Assembly (NCBI RefSeq): GCF_014595975.1
Contig: NZ_JABWGQ010000042.1
Location: 62,001 to 126,000 of the forward strand
Source of the DNA: Sphingopyxis sp. LK2115
GTDB taxonomy: Bacteria > Pseudomonadota > Alphaproteobacteria > Sphingomonadales > Sphingomonadaceae
DNA length: 64,000 nucleotides
Reading direction: 5' to 3'
This document shows, piece by piece, positions 1-7,594 of this stretch (within the stretch, counting starts at the first letter, position 1; each line of letters begins with the position of its first letter). The notes beneath the pieces were generated by a model. That model was not told where the DNA came from, ran no database searches, and saw nothing but the letters and a program-made list of their open reading frames with translations. Made by a program: the position numbers and the translations under genes.

Positions 1-1249
1 GGCACATGGCGGCGCTCATCAGCAGCTGGTCGACAACGCCGATGCCCGCGAAGCCCAGACCCATTGCGAGCAGCGAGCCGATCACCATCGCGCCCGAATT
101 GACGATATTGTTTGCCGCCACGGTGCGCGCGGTCTGATCCTTGGGAACCGTCGTCGTCAGAAAGGCATAGAGCGGGACGACGAACATGCCGCCGCTGATG
201 GCGATGCCGAGCAGCGCGGCGAGGAGCGGGATGACGTCGGCGTGACCCAGGAATCCGGCAATGCCGTACATTGATCCCGACGGATCATGTTCCCAATTGC
301 GGCACACCCAATAGAATGCGACGACGAACAGGCCCATGACGATGACGCTGGCGGGGCTGTAGCGCGCCGATACCTGCCCCTTGAGCAGCCGGTTGACGGC
401 GACCGAGCCGATCGCGATGCCGATCGAGAAGATGGCGAGAAAGAGGCTGGCGACGCTTTTGTCGGCGTGGAGGACATTCTTCACCAGCGGCGGGAACTGG
501 ATGAAGAGCACCGCGCCGATGGTCCAGAAAAAGCTGATCGAGAGGATCGCGAGATAGAGGCGCGGGATGTGCATCGTGCCGCGCACAAGCGCCACCGACG
601 AGCGGATGATATGCCAGTCGATCCCCGTCTCCAGATGTTCGGGCGGGGCGGGAGGCACCTGGCGCCCCGTCCAATAGCCCACCGCGGCGACGAGCACGAC
701 GCCGAGCGCCGCCCATTCGACGTCGATGATGCCGGCCAGGATCGTCCCCGCAAGGATCGCGATATAGGTGCCCGCTTCGACAAGCCCGGTGCCCGCGAGC
801 ACCTCGTCGCTTTTGAGATGCTGCGGCAGGATCGCATATTTGATGGGGCCGAAGAAGGTCGAATGGATGCCCATCGCAAAGAGCGCGAGCATCATCAGCG
901 GGATGGCAAGCAGATGAACGGCAAAGCCGAGCCAGGCGAGGATCAATCCAAGCCCGCCGACGAGCATGATGACGATTTCGCAGAATTTGACGATGCGGAT
1001 GATCCGCGCCTTGTCGCGCGTATCGGCAAGCTGGCCCGCGAGCGCCGACAGCAGGAAAAAGGGCAGGATGAATACGCCCGTCGCGACCGCGCTGAACAAG
1101 GTTTCGGATGCCTCGTCGTTGAACACGCCATAGACGACGAACAACACCATCGCATTCTTGAACAGATTGTCGTTGAATGCGCCGAGGAGCTGGGTAACGA
1201 AAAGGGGCAGGAACCGGCGTTGCCTCAACAGCGCAAAGGAACCGGTCAT
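1..1249 (-). CDS. LplT/Aas-type MFS transporter, C-terminal part beyond window edge
   Basis: The minus-strand frame is open from an ATG at 1249 to the window edge, giving about 415 residues with no stop. The protein starts MTGSFALLRQRRFLPLF and carries the early FNDN-x-x-KNA motif (about residues 25-32), typical of the lysophospholipid transporter LplT. Many hydrophobic segments fit an MFS fold. LplT flips lysophospholipids across the inner membrane for re-acylation. In many alphaproteobacteria this domain is the N-terminal third of a roughly 1100-residue fusion with acyltransferase and acyl-ACP synthetase domains. Whether that holds here cannot be seen. The gene diverges from pgsA, another phospholipid gene, across a 121-base gap. 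Confidence 0.85.
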   Translation of the reverse strand, partial: MTGSFALLRQRRFLPLFVTQLLGAFNDNLFKNAMVLFVVYGVFNDEASETLFSAVATGVFILPFFLLSALAGQLADTRDKARIIRIVKFCEIVIMLVGGLGLILAWLGFAVHLLAIPLMMLALFAMGIHSTFFGPIKYAILPQHLKSDEVLAGTGLVEAGTYIAILAGTILAGIIDVEWAALGVVLVAAVGYWTGRQVPPAPPEHLETGIDWHIIRSSVALVRGTMHIPRLYLAILSISFFWTIGAVLFIQFPPLVKNVLHADKSVASLFLAIFSIGIAIGSVAVNRLLKGQVSARYSPASVIVMGLFVVAFYWVCRNWEHDPSGSMYGIAGFLGHADVIPLLAALLGIAISGGMFVVPLYAFLTTTVPKDQTARTVAANNIVNSGAMVIGSLLAMGLGFAGIGVVDQLLMSAAMC

Positions 1250-1340
1250 GCGTGGTCCAATCTTTTCAACATTGTCGGTTCGCGCGCATTTCGCGGGCAA
1301 CAGCTTGTCGCCGGGGGGGCTTATCGGCTAGGGCGGCGCT

Positions 1341-1360
1341 GGTCAAAGGTGATTTTGACC
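1341..1360. promoter_or_regulatory. Small inverted repeat upstream of pgsA
   Basis: GGTCAAA at 1341-1347 and TTTGACC at 1354-1360 form a perfect 7-bp inverted repeat with a 6-base spacer. It lies in the divergent gap between the MFS gene and pgsA, 10 bases before the first pgsA start. It could be an operator or a leader hairpin. The function is not known. Confidence 0.3.
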
Positions 1361-1370
1361 GGCCAAGTCG

Positions 1371-1952
1371 ATGGGGATCATGCTGAGCCTTCCCAACATT
1401 TTGACCTTGTCGCGAATCCTGGCGGTTCCCATCTTGCTGTTCCTGCTGTGGCCGGGCGTGACCGAGGGGTCGCATCAGCCCAAACCGATCGATTATGCTT
1501 TGGCGTTCAGCCTATACTGCCTGATGGGCATTACCGATTATTTTGACGGCTATGTGGCTCGCGCGCGGGGCACCGTGTCGCGGCTCGGCATTTTCCTAGA
1601 TCCGATCGCCGACAAGATCATGATCGCGGCGGTGATCCTGCTGCTCGTCTTCACGCGCGACATCGACGGGTGGCACGTCATTGCGGCGCTTGTCATCCTG
1701 CTGCGCGAAATCATCGTGTCGGGGCTGCGCGAGTTTCTTGCGACCTTGCAGGTGTCGATGCCGGTGACGCAGCTTGCCAAGTGGAAAACGACCTTTCAGC
1801 TTGTCGCCTTCGGCGCGCTGATCCTGGCGGGCGCCTTGCCCGCGATGGCGTGGATCAAGACGGTCGGGCTCGCATCTTTGTGGGGGGCGGCGGTGCTGAC
1901 GCTGGTGACCGGCTGGGATTATCTGCGCGTCGGCCTGAAGCATATGGACTGA
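1371..1952 (+). CDS. pgsA: CDP-diacylglycerol-glycerol-3-phosphate 3-phosphatidyltransferase
   Basis: Inner-membrane enzyme that makes phosphatidylglycerol phosphate from CDP-diacylglycerol and glycerol 3-phosphate, the committed step to phosphatidylglycerol and cardiolipin. The full CDP-alcohol phosphatidyltransferase signature is present: D56, D59-G60, A63-R64, G73, D77 and D81. Several hydrophobic segments follow, and 193 residues is the usual size. ATG 1380 (MLSLPN) is an equally plausible start, since MGIM gives two in-frame options. The stop overlaps the moaD start by one base (TGATG), so the three genes to 2646 look co-translated. Confidence 0.95.
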   Translation: MGIMLSLPNILTLSRILAVPILLFLLWPGVTEGSHQPKPIDYALAFSLYCLMGITDYFDGYVARARGTVSRLGIFLDPIADKIMIAAVILLLVFTRDIDGWHVIAALVILLREIIVSGLREFLATLQVSMPVTQLAKWKTTFQLVAFGALILAGALPAMAWIKTVGLASLWGAAVLTLVTGWDYLRVGLKHMD

Positions 1953-2209
1953 TGCGGATCGAGCTGGCCTATTTTGCCTGGGTGCGCGAGCGCATGGGCA
2001 CGCCGGGCGAGACGGTTGAGCTGCCGCCCGCGATCGCTGATGTTGCGGCGCTGCTCGGCTGGCTCGCGGCGCGCGACGAACGCGGGGCCGCGACCTTTGC
2101 CGATCCGCACCGCATCCGCGCCGCGATCGACGGCGCGTTGGCGGGGCCGGATGCGCCGCTCGCGGGCGTGCGCGAAGTGGCGCTGTTCCCGCCGGTGACG
2201 GGCGGATGA
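1952..2209 (+). CDS. moaD: Molybdopterin synthase small subunit MoaD
   Basis: Ubiquitin-like sulfur carrier of molybdopterin synthase, 85 residues. It begins MRIELAYFAWVRERMG and ends in the Gly-Gly tail that is adenylated and thiocarboxylated before sulfur transfer to precursor Z (cPMP). The start ATG overlaps the pgsA stop by one base, and its stop overlaps the moaE start in an ATGA. This coupling to moaE, the catalytic subunit, supports the call. A longer in-frame reading exists inside pgsA but is only a shadow. Confidence 0.93.
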   Translation: MRIELAYFAWVRERMGTPGETVELPPAIADVAALLGWLAARDERGAATFADPHRIRAAIDGALAGPDAPLAGVREVALFPPVTGG

Positions 2210-2646
2210 TCCGCGTTTTCGTTCAGGCTGCGCCGATCGATGTCGGTGCCGAGATCGACCTGCATGACGCGGGCGGGCATGGTGCGAGCGCCAGTTTCAT
2301 CGGCCGCGTGCGCGGCGATGCGGGACTGACCGAACTGTTCCTCGAACATCATCCGGCGATGACCGAGGCGGGGCTGGCCTCGCTCGCCCATGCGGCGGCC
2401 GACCGCTGGAAACTGGGCGCGCTAACCTTGATTCACCGCGTCGGCTCGATGACGCCGGGCGAAACGATCGTGCTCGTGCTCGCGAGCAGCCGCCACCGCG
2501 CCGAGGCGCTGGCGGCGTGCGAATATCTGATCGACCGGCTGAAGACCGACGTGATGCTGTGGAAGCGCGAGAGCTTTGCCGACGGACGCATTGCGTGGGT
2601 CGAGGAACGCGAGGACGACCGGGACCGCGCTGCGCGGTGGGAGTGA
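2206..2646 (+). CDS. moaE: Molybdopterin synthase catalytic subunit MoaE
   Basis: Large subunit of molybdopterin synthase, which puts the dithiolene sulfurs into cyclic pyranopterin monophosphate with MoaD. At 146 residues it has the family landmarks: GRVR (33-36), LEHHP (46-50), HRVG (77-80) and the LKTDVMLWKRE block (112-122) with conserved lysines. Its start overlaps the moaD stop by four bases. moaB lies elsewhere in the window (32.2 kb), so molybdenum cofactor genes are split across this chromosome. Confidence 0.95.
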   Translation: MIRVFVQAAPIDVGAEIDLHDAGGHGASASFIGRVRGDAGLTELFLEHHPAMTEAGLASLAHAAADRWKLGALTLIHRVGSMTPGETIVLVLASSRHRAEALAACEYLIDRLKTDVMLWKRESFADGRIAWVEEREDDRDRAARWE

Positions 2647-2655
2647 GCGCTGCTC

Positions 2656-2690
2656 GGCATCCCGGCAAAGGCCGGTATCTCGACCGGTCG
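2656..2690. repeat. Short GC-rich palindromic repeat between convergent genes
   Basis: The 44-base gap between the convergent moaE and oxyR genes contains CCGGC at 2662-2666 and GCCGG at 2671-2675 around an AAAG loop. The flanking text (CATCCCGGC, ATCTCGACC) resembles the CATCCCGGC-type intergenic repeats common in sphingomonads and resembles the element at 56.85 kb. It may act as a two-way terminator. Confidence 0.4.
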
Positions 2691-3653
2691 TCATGACGCG
2701 CCGGAAAGAGGCCGGCCGTCGCGGGGACGCCGATCCAAAGGCGGCGTTTCCCGCCCCTGATGCTTTCTGAAAATATCGGCGAGCATCCGGAACTCCTCGG
2801 CGCGCGGGCTGCCCTTGCGCCAGACAAGCGCGATCGTGCGCCAGTCATGGTCCGAATCGAGCGGGCGCGTGTCGATGTCGGTGTGGTCGAGGATGCCCGC
2901 CTCGATCGCCATCTGGGGCAACATGGTAATGCCGAGGCCGTTGTCGACCATCTGCACGAGCGTGTGCAACGAAGTGCCCATCATTCGCGCGCCTGCGCGC
3001 AGCTCCGGCCGGTTGCACGCGGCAAGCGCATGATCCTTCAGGCAATGGCCGTCTTCGAGCATCAGCATCTGTGCGGGGTCGATCTGGTCGGCGCTGACCA
3101 TCGCGGGAAGGTCTTCGGACTGGTCGCCGGGAAAGGCGACGAACAGTGCGTCGTCGAACAAGGTTTCGCTCTCCACGTCGCCGCACGGATAGGGGAGTGC
3201 CAGCAGCACGCAATCGACGGCGCCGTGATGGAGCGACTCGCACGCCTGCGCGCTTGGTTCCTCGCGAAGGAAGAGCTTGAGCGACGGGCGTTCCTTGCGC
3301 AGCCGCGGGAGGAGGCCCGGCAGCAGGAAAGGCGCGATGGTGGGAATGACGCTCATCCGCAGCTCGCCGACGAGCGGCGCCGATGCGGCGGCCGCCATAT
3401 CGGCAAGCTCCTCGGCCTCGCGCAGCACGCGGTGCGCCTTTTCGACGATCTTGTCGCCCAGCGCGGTAAATCGCACGACGCGGCGCGTGCGTTCGACAAG
3501 CGTTTGCCCCAGCAGCGTCTCCAGCTCGCGAATGCCCGCCGACAAGGTCGACTGGGTGACGTTGCACGCATCGGCAGCGCGGCCGAAATGGCCATGCTCA
3601 TGGAGCGCGACGAGATATTGCATCTGTTTGAGCGAGGGGAGGTAGTTCTGCAT
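2691..3653 (-). CDS. oxyR: OxyR-type LysR regulator of the peroxide response
   Basis: LysR-family activator of 320 residues. The N-terminal winged helix-turn-helix covers about residues 1-62 (GRAADACNVTQSTLSAGIRE) and the sensing domain follows. The peroxide-sensing pair is visible: LEDGHCLKDHALAAC places Cys204 and Cys213 nine residues apart, like Cys199 and Cys208 of E. coli OxyR. This separates it from ordinary LysR proteins. It stands alone, diverging from the EF-hand gene. A TATACT-like hexamer (3660-3665 on the complement) is only seven bases before the ATG, so the transcript may have almost no leader. Confidence 0.93.
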   Translation of the reverse strand: MQNYLPSLKQMQYLVALHEHGHFGRAADACNVTQSTLSAGIRELETLLGQTLVERTRRVVRFTALGDKIVEKAHRVLREAEELADMAAAASAPLVGELRMSVIPTIAPFLLPGLLPRLRKERPSLKLFLREEPSAQACESLHHGAVDCVLLALPYPCGDVESETLFDDALFVAFPGDQSEDLPAMVSADQIDPAQMLMLEDGHCLKDHALAACNRPELRAGARMMGTSLHTLVQMVDNGLGITMLPQMAIEAGILDHTDIDTRPLDSDHDWRTIALVWRKGSPRAEEFRMLADIFRKHQGRETPPLDRRPRDGRPLSGAS

Positions 3654-3788
3654 TGATCGAGTATAGTGATTTGTCAGGCGGTTTTGAACAATTCAGGCGA
3701 TTATAATTCACCGCCAATATGGTTGCATCGCTTGGCGGCGCGGCGCCGACCGTGATAGCGGATGCGATCACTCGGAACGGAGGGGCGT

Positions 3789-4256
3789 ATGGCAGTTTCG
3801 CGTTTCCTGATCGGCGGCGTGGCGAGCGCCCTGCTGCTGACCGGCGGGCTGTTCCTTTGGCAAGGACATAGCCAGCTGGCCGACGAGGCGGTGCTGCCCG
3901 ATCCGCCGCCCGCCTTGCCCGCGATCCCGGTGGCCGGCGCCAATGCGCCAACGCGCGGACCGGCGCCGCCGGCGCTGCCCGCTGCGAAGCAAGCATCGCG
4001 CGAGGAGCGACGCTTCAACCGTTTCGACCGCGACCGCAACGAGCGGATCAGTCGCGTCGAGCTGATGTCGTCGCGCACCGCGGCGTTCCGCAAACTGGAC
4101 ACGGATGGCAATAATCTGCTGACTTTCGAGGAATGGGCGGTGACGACGGGGGAGCGGTTCGCCAGGGCCGATGCCGACAAGTCGGGCGACCTGACGCGGG
4201 CGGAGTTTGCGACGACCGCGCCGAAACGCGCGGCAGGGCCAAAGTGTCATTGTTGA
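3789..4256 (+). CDS. EF-hand calcium-binding protein with N-terminal membrane anchor
   Basis: A 155-residue protein. Residues 1-25 form a hydrophobic signal or anchor (FLIGGVASALLLTGGLFL), then a Pro/Ala-rich linker, then three EF-hand loops: DRDRNERISRVE, DTDGNNLLTFEE and DADKSGDLTRAE. In each, Asp at loop positions 1 and 3 and Glu at 12 fit calcium binding, though loop 1 has Arg at position 2 and Glu at 6. It probably lies in the periplasm. ATG 3789 was chosen because GGAGGGG sits five to eight bases upstream; an in-frame ATG at 3762 has no such site. The partner and role are not evident. Confidence 0.85.
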   Translation: MAVSRFLIGGVASALLLTGGLFLWQGHSQLADEAVLPDPPPALPAIPVAGANAPTRGPAPPALPAAKQASREERRFNRFDRDRNERISRVELMSSRTAAFRKLDTDGNNLLTFEEWAVTTGERFARADADKSGDLTRAEFATTAPKRAAGPKCHC

Positions 4257-4381
4257 GAAAGCCGGGACGGGACGGAGTGTCTGGAAGCGACCCCAAGCGG
4301 CCATAATCGGGAAGGATGCCCCGACGTCCGCTCCCCGACTGCAAAGCAGCGGTTCTAAGCCTCGATCCCGACGGCCCGCGC

Positions 4382-5731
4382 CTAGGCCGCCACACCTTCC
4401 GCGAACTTCATCCACTCCGCCAGCGCCTTGCCCGCGCGCTGCGTATAGCCGAGCTTGCGGTCCTTCTTGCGCACATCTTCGGCGAGCGGGGGAAAGAGAC
4501 CGAAGTTGACGTTCATCGGTTGATAGGATGACGCATCGGCCCCGCCGGTGATGTGGCTGAGCAGCGCGCCGAGCGCGGTTTCGGGCGGCGGCGGGGGCAG
4601 GGTGCGGCCGCCAAGCTCGGCAGCCGCAAAGCGGGCGGCGACGAGGCCGATCGCGGCGCTTTCGACATAGCCTTCGCAGCCGGTGATCTGTCCCGCGAAG
4701 CGGATATGCGGCGCCGATTTGAGACGGAGCTGGCCGTCGAGCAATTCAGGCGAGCGGATGAAACTGTTGCGGTGGAGCCCGCCCAGCCGCGCGAATTCGG
4801 CTTTTTCGAGGCCGGGAATGGTGCGGAACAGCCGGACCTGCTCGGCATGTTTGAGCTTGGTCTGAAAGCCGACCATGTTCCACAGCGTGCCGAGCGCATT
4901 GTCCTGCCGCAACTGGACGACCGCATAGGGCCAGCGCCCGGTGCGCGGATTGTCGAGGCCGACGCCCTTCATCGGACCGAAGCGCAGCGTTTCGACCCCG
5001 CGCTCGGCCATCACCTCGATCGGCATACAGCCTTCAAAATAGGGGGTGTCCTTTTCCCAATCCTTGAACTCGGTCTTTTCGCCATCGATCAGCCCCTGGA
5101 CGAAGGCATGATATTGATCCTTGTCCATCGGGCAGTTGATATAATCCTTGCCCTCGCCGACGGGGCCGATCTTGTCCCAGCGGCTGGCCATCCACGCGAT
5201 GTCCATGTCGATGCTGTCGCGATAGACGATCGGCGCGATGGCGTCGAAAAAGGCGAGCGCGTCCTTGCCGGTCGCGGCGCCGATACTCTCGGCAAGCGCG
5301 GCGGCGGTGAGCGGTCCGGTCGCAACGATCGTCAGGCCTTCGCTTGGCAGCGTGTCGATGCGTTCGCGGACGATCGTGACATTGGGGTGCGCGGACAGCG
5401 CGCGCGTCACGCCGCCGGAAAAAAGATCGCGATCGACCGCGAGCGCCGAGCCGGCAGGAAGCTTGGTCGCGTCGGCCTCTCGCATGATGATCGAACCCAG
5501 GGCGCGCATTTCGCGATGCAAAAGGCCGACGGCGTTGCTGTCGCCATCGTCGCTGCGAAAGCTGTTCGAGCATACCATTTCGGCGAGCGCGTCGCCCTGA
5601 TGCGCGGGCGTCGTGTCGCCGCCCCCGCGCATTTCGGACAGGCGCACGCGATAGCCAGCCTCGGCGAGCTGCCACGCCGCTTCAGAGCCCGCAAGGCCGC
5701 CACCGATGATATGCACGTCGTAATCCGCCAT
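4382..5731 (-). CDS. trmFO: Folate-dependent tRNA (uracil-54-C5)-methyltransferase
   Basis: Makes ribothymidine at position 54 of the tRNA T-loop, with methylene-tetrahydrofolate as carbon donor and FADH2 as reductant. At 449 residues it is full length. The N-terminal FAD-binding motif ([14 protein letters not shown], about 7-20) and the [12 protein letters not shown] block with Cys54, matching the FAD-linked Cys53 of Bacillus TrmFO, are present. [16 protein letters not shown] supplies the second conserved cysteine. TrmFO replaces the SAM-dependent TrmA in many alphaproteobacteria. It diverges from the YhhN gene. Confidence 0.95.
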   Translation of the reverse strand: MADYDVHIIGGGLAGSEAAWQLAEAGYRVRLSEMRGGGDTTPAHQGDALAEMVCSNSFRSDDGDSNAVGLLHREMRALGSIIMREADATKLPAGSALAVDRDLFSGGVTRALSAHPNVTIVRERIDTLPSEGLTIVATGPLTAAALAESIGAATGKDALAFFDAIAPIVYRDSIDMDIAWMASRWDKIGPVGEGKDYINCPMDKDQYHAFVQGLIDGEKTEFKDWEKDTPYFEGCMPIEVMAERGVETLRFGPMKGVGLDNPRTGRWPYAVVQLRQDNALGTLWNMVGFQTKLKHAEQVRLFRTIPGLEKAEFARLGGLHRNSFIRSPELLDGQLRLKSAPHIRFAGQITGCEGYVESAAIGLVAARFAAAELGGRTLPPPPPETALGALLSHITGGADASSYQPMNVNFGLFPPLAEDVRKKDRKLGYTQRAGKALAEWMKFAEGVAA

Positions 5732-5806
5732 TTACCCTGTCCATTGACTTGCGACCAATGCGCCGCGCACTAGGCCGGTTGCGAGCAAGATGCAAAGGGG
5801 GCGATA

Positions 5807-6478
5807 ATGAGCGGGGAGCGACGCTGGGACCGGGCGCGCGGGCTGTGGCTTGCGGCGCTGGCGGGCGGGATCAGCTATTTCGCTGCTGTGGTCCTGCGCC
5901 TTGACGGGCCGCCGATCTGGGCGTGGAAGGCGTCGGGTGTCGGCTTGCTCGCGGCTTGGGCGGCGGCGAATGCGCGCGGCACGGGCGGGTGGATGATCGC
6001 CGCGGCGCTGGCCTTCGGCGCGCTCGGCGACTGGATGCTCGATGCGATCGGGATGATGCACGGCGCGGCGGCGTTCGCGGCCGGACATGTCATTGCAATT
6101 GCCCTCTATGTCGGCAACCGGCGCACGGCGATGACCGGATCGCAGAAACTGCTTGTCTTTGTGCTTGTGCCGCTCGCGCTGCTTGCGGCGTGGGGGCTGA
6201 CGAAACAGGCTGCGCCGGAACAGATGGCGGCGGCGATCGGTTATACGGCGATCGTCGCGCTCATGGCCGCGACAGCCTGGGCGAGCCGCTTTCCGCGCTA
6301 TCGCACGGGCATCGGCGCGATGCTGTTTCTTGCGAGCGACCTCTTCATCTTTGCCGGCGAGGGCGGGGCGCTGTCCAGGGACGTGACGATGTGGCTCGTC
6401 TGGCCGCTCTATTTCGGCGGGCAGGCGCTGATCGCTTGGGGGACGGTATCGACGCTGGCGCGCGAAAGTGACGGTTGA
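5807..6478 (+). CDS. YhhN/TMEM86-family membrane protein, probable lysoplasmalogenase
   Basis: An integral membrane protein of 223 residues with about seven to eight hydrophobic segments. The family hallmarks are GDWML (about residue 69), the FAAGHVIAIALY stretch, GAMLFLASDLFIF and the terminal YFGGQALIAWG. Characterised members (mammalian TMEM86A/B) hydrolyse the vinyl-ether bond of lysoplasmalogens; bacterial substrates are mostly unknown. The ATG follows GGGGGCGATA. It stands alone, diverging from trmFO by 75 bases. Confidence 0.85.
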   Translation: MSGERRWDRARGLWLAALAGGISYFAAVVLRLDGPPIWAWKASGVGLLAAWAAANARGTGGWMIAAALAFGALGDWMLDAIGMMHGAAAFAAGHVIAIALYVGNRRTAMTGSQKLLVFVLVPLALLAAWGLTKQAAPEQMAAAIGYTAIVALMAATAWASRFPRYRTGIGAMLFLASDLFIFAGEGGALSRDVTMWLVWPLYFGGQALIAWGTVSTLARESDG

Positions 6479-6677
6479 ACGACGGGCTTAGGTCGAAAGC
6501 CGCCCCAGGCGGAACGCCAGGTTTCCAGAAAACCGCCTCGCCGAGCGAACCCGTGAACGATACCCGTCCCACGCCGCGATCAGCTTGCGCCATGCCGTTA
6601 CCAGGCGCCGTCAATCGCGCTGGACGCGGCGGCCATTTTTCCGCATTCTTGGTTTCGGTCGCAGGGAGGTTCGCCCG

Positions 6678-7250
6678 ATGAGATTGCTGAAAAGAATTGC
6701 AATGCCGCTGGGGCTCGCCCTTGGCTTGGGCGTGTCGCTCGCGTTGCTGCCCGCGCCGGGGATCGCGGCCCTCCAGCAAGGCGCAAAGGCGCCCGATTTC
6801 ACACTGAACGCGGCGCTGGGTGGCAAGCCGTTCAGCCTGTCCTTGAAACAGGCGCTGAACAAGGGGCCGGTCGTGCTCTATTTCTTCCCCGCCGCCTTTA
6901 CGCCGGGCTGCACGCTGGAGGCGCATCTGTTCGCCGAAGCGAGCGATGATTTCAACCGGCTCGGCGCGCGCGTCGTCGGCGTGACCGCGGGCAATATCGA
7001 GCGCGTCGCCGAGTTTTCGCGCTCCGAATGCCGCGACAAGTTCGCGGTCGCCGCCGATCCCGGCGCGAAGGTCGCTGCCAGATATGACGCCACGATGCGG
7101 CGCCCCGACGGGACCATGCTGTCGAACCGGACATCGTTTGTCATCGCGCCGAACGGGACCATCCTGATGAGCTACACCGACCCCAAGCCGCAGGCGCATG
7201 TCGAAAAGACGATGGCCGCCGTGCGCGCGTGGAGGGCAAGGCGCCGGTAG
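6678..7250 (+). CDS. Exported PrxQ/BCP-type peroxiredoxin
   Basis: A thiol peroxidase of 190 residues. The first 33 or so residues form a signal peptide (RLLKRIAMPLGLALGLGVSL, cleavage near GIAA-LQ). A thioredoxin-like fold follows, with the peroxidatic Cys in FFPAAFTPGCTLEA. That TPGCTxEA form is typical of the BCP/PrxQ group. ATG 6678 follows GGGAGG; an in-frame ATG at 6585 would bury the signal peptide. A periplasmic PrxQ is less usual than the cytosolic form. It is convergent with the DUF952 gene. Confidence 0.88.
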   Translation: MRLLKRIAMPLGLALGLGVSLALLPAPGIAALQQGAKAPDFTLNAALGGKPFSLSLKQALNKGPVVLYFFPAAFTPGCTLEAHLFAEASDDFNRLGARVVGVTAGNIERVAEFSRSECRDKFAVAADPGAKVAARYDATMRRPDGTMLSNRTSFVIAPNGTILMSYTDPKPQAHVEKTMAAVRAWRARRR

Positions 7251-7282
7251 GGGGTCAGAATTGTCCCGCGGTCGCGGTGCGA

Positions 7283-7594
7283 TCAGCCGCGTCGTCGCAG
7301 GCTGACCACCGCCTCGATCGGCAGTTCGGCATAGATGTGCGGAAAAAGCTGGCCGCCGCGCGCCGGTTCCCAGCGGACGGCGTCGCCGAGCCGGATCAGG
7401 TCCACCTCGGCGATCATCAGGTCCGGCTGGTCGGCGAAATATCGGGCGATCGTCGTGTCGAGCTGCTCTGCGGTCGACAGGTGGATATAGCCATCCTCGA
7501 CGTCGACCGGCGCGCCGCGGAACACCCGTTCGCGCTCGAACGCCGCCCATTGCTGCGCGGTAAGCACTTTGAAGGCCGTCGTCGGCCTGGTCAT
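7283..7594 (-). CDS. DUF952 family protein
   Basis: A small cytosolic protein of 103 residues with the DUF952 landmarks DGYIHLSTAEQ (about 34-44) and WEPARGGQLFPHIYAEL (about 75-91). The family resembles ADP-ribosyltransferase folds, but no function has been proven. Its ATG overlaps the gyrA stop in a TCAT/ATGA junction, so it is translated from the gyrA message. Coupling to gyrase is probably a matter of position. Confidence 0.88.
   Translation of the reverse strand: MTRPTTAFKVLTAQQWAAFERERVFRGAPVDVEDGYIHLSTAEQLDTTIARYFADQPDLMIAEVDLIRLGDAVRWEPARGGQLFPHIYAELPIEAVVSLRRRG

Noticed and set aside
287-1546. Long plus-strand open frame (419 codons) opposite the MFS gene
   Set aside because: It lies fully antisense to a recognisable LplT-like protein, is rich in Arg/Asp/His typical of antisense frames in GC-rich DNA, and runs on into pgsA.
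3660-3665. TATACT as the oxyR -10 box
   Set aside because: No -35 hexamer at 16-18 bases was found and the leader would be almost absent. Kept only as a remark in the oxyR entry.
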